Assembly: GCA_036939975.1 (NCBI GenBank)
Contig: JALLPB010001240.1
Span: 1-12,114 of the forward strand
DNA: 12,114 nt
Direction of reading: 5' to 3'
Source of the DNA: Cyclostephanos tholiformis
Taxonomy: Eukaryota; Bacillariophyta; Thalassiosirophyceae; Thalassiosirales; Thalassiosiraceae
Shown here: positions 7,219 through 12,114 of the stretch, piece after piece
Numbering within the stretch: the stretch's first letter is position 1
Layout of the letters: each line of letters begins with the position of its first letter
Translations under genes and position numbers: made by a program
Notes under the pieces: generated by a model
Databases searched by the model: none
What the model was told of the DNA's origin: nothing
The model's input: the letters and a program-made list of their open reading frames with translations, nothing else

Positions 7219-8526
7219 GGCAGGTGGTGTCGGCGCGCCCGAGGGAGTTTGGACAAGAATCGGGCCCGGATATCCTTCATTGATGCGACTGCCCCCCATG
7301 CGGTTGAACCGTGTTGTGCCCGGCTGGTGGCCGTGTCGGCGCGACTGGCACGTGGCGCTGGTATGCCCCACCTTGACCTTGTATCCATGCATCCAACAGT
7401 ATCCAACGTTGTCCCAGTCCGGCTTGGTCGGACCCCAATGGGCAGGGCGTGGGACCGATGTGCCGACCGGAGCCGGTGCAGGAGGTGCGGAAGGCGGGGC
7501 TGACCAGGGTGTCGGCGCCGTTGGCGTGGTGGCGGGGACCGGTGGTCCATGCACAAACATCCAAGACATGGAAGTCTGCAAGGACTTGAGTGCCTGCATC
7601 AATTGGGCGTTCGTAGCCACAAGTTGGTCAATTGTCGCGTTCTTTTGGATAGAAGCGTTGGCGAGATGCTCAAGGGACGTTGCGATTTGGCGTCCTTGGG
7701 CATCTTCTTTGGCTGCGTTGGCCCCGAAACTTGTTTCGGCCGCCGTCATGCGGTTGATGTCCCGCATTTTGGCAAAAGCAGCAGTCCAGTGTGTTTTCGA
7801 ATTGGGCCAGGTGTGGTCGGCCACAGGCTTGCGACGCCACTCCCTCCATGACAGGGTCATGTTACCGGTTGCAAGCACATGTTTCGTGCCCGTCATGACC
7901 ATAGTGGCCTCGGAGATGGGGACACCAGCGTCAGATGCAAACACTTGACACCTTTCTTGTTTCCTGGTGTAGACGGTGATGGGGAGGATGGGATCCATGC
8001 CGACATTGAAGTTGGTCATGTTGTCGTCCATGTTGGGCTGGCTGATTTGGGTGTACATCGTGAGGGTATGCGTGACCAATGTGCGGAGGTTGACGCCGTT
8101 TAGTCCCTCGATGGGATCATCGAGGATGGCGTAGTAAACGTCATCGATGGCCACAGCAAACTGGTTGCGCGTGATCGAGAGGATGAGGCAATATGTTGTC
8201 CATGCCTTTCGTGCGGCGGTGTTGGTGGCCTGGAGTTCCTCCCATTGGGGAGCGGTGGTGCCGACCGGAACGACGGGATAGGCCAGCAGTTTGGCGCCAG
8301 GAATGGTGAATTCGGCACCGTTGCGCGCCAGGTAGATGGCCGGATCTTGGAGGAGTTTGAGATGGCCCTTTTCGTGGCCCCATGGGCAGGAAACAGCCAT
8401 GAGGTTGGCGGTGAGTTCCCGGATCACGATTTTGACTTGTTTGTGCGTCGGCTCTCCCTTGACACGTGTGAGGGAGGGGTGTGGCATTTGGGCTTTGATA
8501 CTATCAGCGGAGACGGTATTGGACAT
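7216..8526 (-). CDS. Copia Gag protein of element A
   Basis: This is the particle-forming Gag of a GC-rich copia family, open for 436 residues from ATG at 8526. The N-terminal half carries K-G-E-P-T, then G-H-E-K-G-H-L-K-L, then D-P-A-I-Y and F-T-I-P-G, matching in order the N-terminal pattern of the element 2 gag. The middle is helical, with a likely coiled-coil segment around residues 265-320. A Pro/Ala-rich linker (about 325-365) leads to a C-terminal zinc knuckle of the form C377-x2-H380-x7-H388-x4-C393, in the context G-Y-C-W-M-H-G-Y and V-G-H-T-S-A-T-C. The protein ends at TGA 7218-7216 after P-T-P-P-A. Protease follows in the same frame, so it may be a Gag made by termination and a Gag-Pol made by readthrough, or a chance stop. 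The part downstream of residue 344 is duplicated in element B. Confidence 0.87.
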   Translation of the reverse strand: MSNTVSADSIKAQMPHPSLTRVKGEPTHKQVKIVIRELTANLMAVSCPWGHEKGHLKLLQDPAIYLARNGAEFTIPGAKLLAYPVVPVGTTAPQWEELQATNTAARKAWTTYCLILSITRNQFAVAIDDVYYAILDDPIEGLNGVNLRTLVTHTLTMYTQISQPNMDDNMTNFNVGMDPILPITVYTRKQERCQVFASDAGVPISEATMVMTGTKHVLATGNMTLSWREWRRKPVADHTWPNSKTHWTAAFAKMRDINRMTAAETSFGANAAKEDAQGRQIATSLEHLANASIQKNATIDQLVATNAQLMQALKSLQTSMSWMFVHGPPVPATTPTAPTPWSAPPSAPPAPAPVGTSVPRPAHWGPTKPDWDNVGYCWMHGYKVKVGHTSATCQSRRHGHQPGTTRFNRMGGSRINEGYPGPILVQTPSGAPTPPA

Positions 8527-8537
8527 GTTTGCTCAGT

Positions 8538-8735
8538 CTAGGTGGAGCGGATAGCGCGAAGGGGCGGTGTCTTGTATGTGCCGATGACAACAGCCAGAAT
8601 CCCGATGATTAGGGTGGCGAGTGTCCCAAATAGATTTTGTGAATGCGTGGTGACGTGGGAAAAGGCCCAGCAGGCGCCCACAGTGATGGTGGCTTTGATG
8701 GCAGGTTCTGTGGCAAGTTCAAACTTTAGTTCCAT
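8538..8735 (-). CDS. Small membrane-like protein upstream of gag, unknown
   Basis: This is an ATG-started frame of 65 residues, ending in TAG just 11 bases before the gag ATG of element A and on the same strand. I do not recognise it. The N-terminal half is mixed polar (M-E-L-K-F-E-L-A-T-E-P); residues 36-55 form one strongly hydrophobic stretch (L-F-G-T-L-A-T-L-I-I-G-I-L-A-V-V-I-G-T-Y). A basic tail follows (K-T-P-P-L-R-A-I-R), which suggests a single membrane helix. It could be an accessory ORF of the element, host sequence carried by it, or a chance frame in the leader. The opposite strand is also open here (8542-8859), which lowers confidence. Confidence 0.3.
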   Translation of the reverse strand: MELKFELATEPAIKATITVGACWAFSHVTTHSQNLFGTLATLIIGILAVVIGTYKTPPLRAIRST

Positions 8736-8764
8736 TGTTGGGTGGTGGAGGAGTTGCTCTGAGG

Positions 8765-8818
8765 CTTTAGCAATGTCTGCTAAACTAGGATCTCATGGTG
8801 GTAAGGACATTGCTAAAG
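8765..8818. repeat. Perfect 13-base inverted repeat in the LTR/leader
   Basis: CTTTAGCAATGTC (8765-8777) and GACATTGCTAAAG (8806-8818) are exact reverse complements with a 28-base loop. In the element's RNA this would be a stable stem-loop about 240 bases upstream of gag. Dimerisation, packaging, termination or polyadenylation roles are possible but not shown. Confidence 0.85.
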
Positions 8819-8886
8819 TTATGGCTATAACTAATGGAAGTGGAAAAGGGGGATCGTAGTAACCGGTAAGGAAGGTTTGGGTAATT

Positions 8887-8913
8887 GGATACAGATAAGT
8901 ATCCAGCTGGATA
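8887..8913. repeat. Overlapping palindromes near the LTR start
   Basis: TATCCAGCTGGATA (8900-8913) is a perfect 14-base palindrome. GGATAC (8887-8892) and GTATCC (8899-8904) form a second inverted repeat that overlaps it. They lie within 45 bases of the LTR start, in what would be U3, and may be binding sites for a dimeric regulator. Confidence 0.75.
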
Positions 8914-8930
8914 GATGGGTAATTAACACA

Positions 8931-8940
8931 CCCTCGCAAG
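8931..8940 (-). other. Candidate polypurine tract of element B
   Basis: Read on the - strand, CTTGCGAGGG lies between the RNase H stop and a TGTG LTR start. In copia elements the primer for second-strand synthesis is a purine run directly beside the LTR; GCGAGGG fits in place, though with one C. Confidence 0.45.
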
Positions 8941-8981
8941 TGGGCAAGACTCCTTGCTGGATGTTAGTTGTGTGAGAAAAA

Positions 8982-9526
8982 TCATTGTGCAGGTAGGGGT
9001 GCAATGCTGTCGAGGACGTAGAAAGGGCGGACTAGCTGATGGTGCTTGGGGGAATGATGTTTGCTTGCATAATCAGCTCTATTGAGGATGCCTTTACGCC
9101 ATAGATATTGGAACTGGCATTGGGCATTCCTGCACTTGAGCCAGTGAAAACATTGATCCATAGACTTGGAGGCCTTGGGCGTCATTGTGCCCATGGTGAG
9201 TCCGAGTGCCGTGATGTTGTCGGTTGTGACCGGGGTGGGCTTGGGCTGGTAGTGACCCAATTCCTCTAGTGTCGTGCGGAGTGGGGCGGCGACTTTGCAA
9301 CCGTAGTATAATGCAGCCATTTCAGCTTCAGATGCGGATGACATGACATGCTTGATGATGGAAGATAGCATGAGGATGGCGCCGTTGTTGAAATCTTCAT
9401 CGTTAACGTTGGAGAGGTAAAAATGCCTGGCAGCACGGCTCTTGCCTCCCATCTTGGAAAGATATGAGGCATCGGTGTGGACCGCAAGGATCATGTCACA
9501 AGCGTAATAGCGGATGCCTGCATTTG
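8982..9526 (-). pseudogene. Copia RNase H of element B
   Basis: This is the RNase H domain that removes the RNA template. The frame reads N-A-G-I-R-Y-Y-A-C-D-M, then A-V-H-T-D-A-S-Y-L-S (first catalytic Asp). It continues with R-H-F-Y-L-S-N, I-K-H-V-M-S-S-A-S-E-A-E (Glu), P-V-T-T-D-N (second Asp), F-H-W-L-K-C-R-N-A-Q and N-R-A-D-Y-A-S-K-H-H (last Asp). It ends P-L-P-A-Q and TGA at 8984-8982. All four catalytic residues are present. The frame differs from the RT part upstream, with a shift between about 9520 and 9530. The same frame stays open to 9677, but residues before N-A-G are out of frame with the domain. The putative polypurine tract and LTR follow, so this is the natural 3' end of an element. 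Confidence 0.85.
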
Positions 9527-9877
9527 GATCACATAGTCTAAAAGTTGGTGACATGCATCGTATATGGCGCAGGTGCCATTGACCTTGCGTGCGGCGATTG
9601 CATTGAGTGCAGTTAGGAGGGTCGGCTTGACAGCGCGTGCGTAGTAAAGGAGGGTGCCGACGATGTCCTGGACCCATTTGATTTTGGCCTTGTTCAGAGA
9701 GGCTGAGGTATTGGCAGCCACCCTCTGAACTTTGACACCATACTGGATGGGTGCCGCTTGGTATGGAGCGTGTTTGGTGTGTTGGTACTTTGTCAGTGCT
9801 GTGTCAATGTAGCCAGGCATGGAGCATGAGACTGTGCGGCGTGGATAGTCCCACGTCAGTTTGATGCCACAGAATAA
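9521..9877 (-). pseudogene. RT thumb/connection region of element B
   Basis: The part of RT after the active site is read here as L-F-C-G-I-K-L-T-W-D-Y-P-R-R, M-P-G-Y-I-D-T-A-L, P-Y-Q-A-A-P-I-Q-Y-G, V-Q-D-I-V-G-T-L-L-Y-Y-A-R-A-V and A-C-H-Q-L-L-D-Y-V. This is the usual copia order between the VDD box and RNase H. The segment begins out of frame with the preceding RT piece; by comparison with element 2 (K-Y-I-G-L-T-I-E-W-D-Y) some residues between the two are lost. It ends in a shifted frame at about 9520, beyond which RNase H takes over. Confidence 0.8.
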
Positions 9878-10266
9878 CGAGACTTTAGGTGCTCGAAGTC
9901 GGCCTTGTTGGTGAGCTTGATGCCAAAGTCATCAACAACAAGACAGAATGTGATGGATCACCACACATGGCGCCAGAGGCCGGGCGTGTGTTGGCATTGG
10001 TAGTAACCCTTGGCGGCCAGCCGATGCTCCAGAAGCTGATTTGTGAGAATTCCAGCTTGGGGGAGGCCATACATACCCTTGTGGATTGCAATATACACCC
10101 ACCTGTCGGCAGTAACAATGTTGCGTAAGTTGTAAGCGACAATGATCTCTTTGGGGATGACGTCCAATCTGAGGCGCATGTACTCCGGATTGGGCATGGG
10201 CGTGTTGAGGTAGAGGTTTGCGAGGTCCATCCCGAGGAAGACGGCACCGGGCGTGCTGATGGTGGA
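9878..10266 (-). pseudogene. RT palm region of element B
   Basis: This RT fragment starts within S-T-I-S-T-P-G-A, right at the deletion point. It contains motif A (G-M-D-L-A-N-L-Y-L-N-T-P-M), P-E-Y-M-R-L, I-A-I-H-K-G-M-Y-G-L-P-Q-A-G and G-L-W-R-H-V. A small shift near 9957 moves to the frame that holds F-C-L-V-V-D-D-F-G-I-K (the Asp pair at 9933-9928), then A-D-F-E-H-L-K-S. The RT N-terminus is missing through the internal deletion. The three catalytic Asp codons are retained. It resembles the RT of element 2 but is clearly a different family. Confidence 0.83.
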
Positions 10267-10274
10267 ACAGAAGA
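10262..10274. other. Internal deletion junction in element B (integrase to RT)
   Basis: Elements A and B match up to ACAGAAGAGG (A 5736, B 10267 on the + strand). Beyond it A continues in integrase while B goes straight into the RT S-T-I-S-T-P-G-A segment. A CTTCTGT stretch at the break may hold short microhomology. Without an intact copy the deleted length is unknown. Confidence 0.75.
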
Positions 10275-11746
10275 GGGTTCAGTCGGCAAGGGCACAACAT
10301 GTTGAGTGTCATGTCACTTTGGGTGGTGAGACGACACCAGTTTGCGATGGGAAACGATGGAGGGATGCCCGCGATGCCCACCGTGAAGTGATTCTTTCAC
10401 GTGCATACCGCCCATTCCGCCGGATTTGTTCGATGCATGTCAGAGGGGGTGTATTGTAATTTGACCTGTTCGGCCACGACAAATGCTTCAACATTGCGTG
10501 ACATTTTGTTGTCAAGCTTGTGGAGGAGGGGGCGATACCCATGGCCTGTGAGCCACGCGTATACCTCGGTGTACGCTCGCAAGAGTTCTTCTTTTGATCG
10601 ATTGCGTATCGGCACCAACTTGATATAGTTTGGGTCGAAGATGTTGAAGAGGGCCACGTATGCATTACCCCGATTGGACGTGACCGGGAAACGACCAGTT
10701 TGGTTGCTTGCAATACTGCCGGTGATATTGTGGACGGTCACAAATACGTGGTGGGTATGCTCGTTGGAGGGCTGCTGGGGTTGCGGATCCATGTTGGAGT
10801 TGACGCGAATGCGCAGGAGAACGATGGGGATGGACGACGCCGCCCATGTGGTGGAGCGTTGGCCCTGTCGGACCTGGTCCATGTGGCCCCTTTTGGAGGC
10901 AACATTGACGTTGATGTGGCGACGGACGCGGTTGGCGGTGAGCCCGGGGAATCCCTTGAGGTAGCTGGCCTTGATGGCCAGGACGAGCGTGGATTTGACG
11001 GGGAAGTTGAGGCATGCGTAATAAAAATGTGTAAGCTTGTGAGTGTTCGAGCACTCGTATAGACTGTGTGCGATGGCGGTGGCAGGAAACAGGCTAGGGG
11101 AGCCGGTGCACCCTCGGAGGGAGGGATCAACCACACTGTGGTGGACGCAGGAGAGCGGACCAGAGGCAGCAGGCACAACCCGCTGTGCAGTGGTGGTGGT
11201 AGGCACCGTAGTCAATGGAATGAGGGGGGGCTCGGGCGTGTTGGTTGGAATAACGATGCGAATGTTGGTAGTCCACCCATTGTCGGTGATGCGGACCCGC
11301 CAGAGTCGGTTCATGGGGTCGCGCCACCCTCAAAGGATGACTTTGCCATCGAGGGAGACTTCACATCCTGTGCGGTGGAAGTAAACATCGCACCCTGCGT
11401 CGATCAAGGTTATGACGGACAGGAGATTGTTGACGAGGCCAGGGAGGCGATGACCCAGCCGTGCTGTCATGGGCAGGTTGCGAAGTAGAAGGTCAACGGC
11501 ATGTGTGGTGGTCATTCGCCCGCCACCCGGTTGGACGACTGTGATGGGGTCATGGGGAATGGGAGTAGATGATGCTGGTGCGCGCCCGGTGAGCAGCATG
11601 CAGGAGGCCGTGGTATCAATGAGCGCAGTGTTGTGTAGATCGGGAGGGTTGGTGCAGCCGGAAGAAGTACCATTAATGAAGTTTGCTTAATTTTTAAATT
11701 CAACTACATCTAAATCAATGGCATTGTCCCCCGCTGGTACGCACAG
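10267..11746 (-). pseudogene. Copia protease and integrase of element B
   Basis: This is the same protein as the protease-integrase of element A, aligned at a constant offset of 4531 bases, but more decayed. In-frame stops are TAA at 11689-11687, TGA at 11332-11330 (CGA in element A) and TGA at 10399-10397 (TGG in element A). The protease motif is again D-T-T-A-S. The integrase triad is Asn (AAC, 10705-10703), Asp (10513-10511) and Glu (10417-10415). The reading stops within L-N-P-L-L at 10267, where a deletion joins it out of frame to the middle of RT. The integrase C-terminus, the linker and the RT N-terminus are gone. With these breaks it should be inactive. Confidence 0.84.
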
Positions 11747-12028
11747 TCAGGCAGGTGGTGCCAGCGCGCCCGAGGGAGTTTGGACGAGAATCGGGCCCGG
11801 ATATCCTTCATTGATGCGACTGCCCCCCATGTGGTTGGACCGTGTTGCGCCCGGCTGGTGGCCGTGTTGGCGCGACTGGCACGTGGTGCTGGTATGCCCC
11901 ACCTTGACCTTGTAACCATGCGTCCAACAGTATCCGACTTTGTCCCAGTCCGGCTTGGTTGGACCCCAATGGGCAGGGCGTGGGAACAATGTGCCGACCG
12001 GAGCCGGGGCAGGAGGTGCGGAAGGCAG
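11747..12028 (-). pseudogene. Gag C-terminal fragment of element B
   Basis: This matches residues 344-436 of the element A Gag: the end of the Pro/Ala-rich linker, the zinc knuckle C-W-T-H-G-Y with V-G-H-T-S-T-T-C (all four metal ligands kept), and the tail E-G-Y-P-G-P-I-L-V-Q-T-P-S-G. It ends at the same TGA as element A (11749-11747), here followed by CTG. The N-terminal three quarters of Gag are absent because the similarity to element A stops at 12028, where foreign sequence starting TGTT begins. Confidence 0.8.
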
Positions 12029-12114
12029 TGTTGGGGTTTATATAGTTATGGTTGGTATAGATGCGATTGTGATCGCATCTCAGCGAAGTACAGACCATAT
12101 CTTAGCTGGACAGA
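12029..12114. mobile_element. Probable edge of another LTR insertion
   Basis: The A/B match ends at 12028 and the new sequence opens with TGTTGGGG, the common form of a copia LTR start. It has no reading frame that I recognise. If it is an LTR element in forward orientation, it lies inside the gag of element B, and the rest of both lie to the right of the window. A target-site duplication cannot be tested here. Confidence 0.45.
12059..12080. repeat. Perfect 9-base inverted repeat with 4-base loop
   Basis: AGATGCGAT (12059-12067) and ATCGCATCT (12072-12080) are exact reverse complements around TGTG. It starts 30 bases from the putative LTR start and would form a tight hairpin in DNA or RNA. 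Confidence 0.85.

Larger units (their letters stand above)
8527..8930 (-). repeat. Putative single LTR plus leader shared by elements B and A
   Basis: On the - strand, 52 bases after the RNase H stop of element B there is a G-rich tract CTTGCGAGGG (8940-8931). The sequence TGTGTTAATTACCC then begins at 8930 (or TGTT at 8928), as a copia 3' LTR would after its polypurine tract. From there to the gag ATG of element A (8526) is 404 bases, enough for an LTR, primer binding site and leader. The LTR's 3' end and primer binding site were not identified. The region is rich in hairpins: a 14-base palindrome at 8900-8913, an overlapping 6-base-arm repeat at 8887-8904 and a 13-base-arm repeat at 8765-8818. 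A direct repeat GGGTAATT occurs at 8879 and 8917. Confidence 0.55.

Noticed and set aside
7187..7948. Forward-strand frame of 253 residues opposite gag of element A
   Set aside because: Antisense to a gag with a clear zinc knuckle and conserved motifs. Its Gly/Ala/Val-rich content follows from the Pro/Ala-rich sense strand.
8707..8727. TGGAACTAAAG on the - strand after an ACAA as a primer binding site for element A
   Set aside because: It begins with TGG as required, but I cannot match the implied tRNA 3' end to a known tRNA, and it lies inside the 65-residue frame.
8542..8859. Forward-strand frame of 105 residues in the LTR/leader region
   Set aside because: It is antisense to the element A leader, has no domain, and spans the inverted repeat and U5-like sequence. 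The opposite-strand frame has better context.

Overview
This window is a stretch of eukaryotic genome filled with decayed Ty1/copia-type LTR retrotransposons. I see no host gene, no tRNA or rRNA, and no bacterial feature. The protein motifs look like the copia-like elements I know from diatoms. These are an integrase with N-Q-T-G-R-F-P, a reverse transcriptase (RT) with Y-L-N-T-P-M, a VDDF-type RT box, and an RNase H ending ADYxSKHH. A diatom or related stramenopile alga is therefore the most likely source. This rests on recognition, since no search could be run.

Layout, left to right. (1) Positions 1-305, + strand: the C-terminal RNase H end of one copia element, with an in-frame stop, followed by a possible polypurine tract and 3' LTR remnant. 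(2) Positions 306-1618: no gene, only short repeats and hairpins, probably LTR or leader DNA plus unassigned DNA. (3) Positions 1619 to about 5671, + strand: element 2. It has an intact gag ORF, then protease (PR), integrase (IN) and RT broken by seven in-frame stops and three frameshifts. Its coding strand is A-rich. It stops abruptly inside RT, and its RT C-terminus, RNase H and 3' LTR are absent. (4) Positions 5672-8930, - strand: element A. A long intact gag ORF is followed in the same frame by PR and IN, with one TGA at the gag/pol border. It is cut off inside IN where it meets element 2 tail to tail. (5) Positions 8931-12028, - strand: element B, a second copy of the same family. It runs gag C-terminus, PR, IN, an internal deletion, then RT and RNase H. 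(6) Positions 12029-12114: unrelated sequence that starts with TGTT exactly where B stops matching A. It is probably the edge of another LTR insertion.

Elements A and B lie head to tail with only one LTR/leader region (8527-8930) between them. B's RNase H runs into that LTR, and A's gag starts just beyond it. A 5736-7497 and B 10267-12028 align at a constant offset of 4531 bases with no net gaps. The differences I counted by eye are almost all transitions. Most stop codons in the window fit TGG to TAG/TGA or CGA to TGA, so cytosine deamination of silenced repeats is a likely cause of decay.

Points most worth a second look: an in-frame TGA at the gag/pol border in all three gag-bearing copies; Asn in place of the first catalytic Asp of integrase in all three; a DTTA protease motif in A and B; the single-LTR tandem; a 65-residue membrane-like ORF just upstream of gag in A; and the tail-to-tail junction at 5671.
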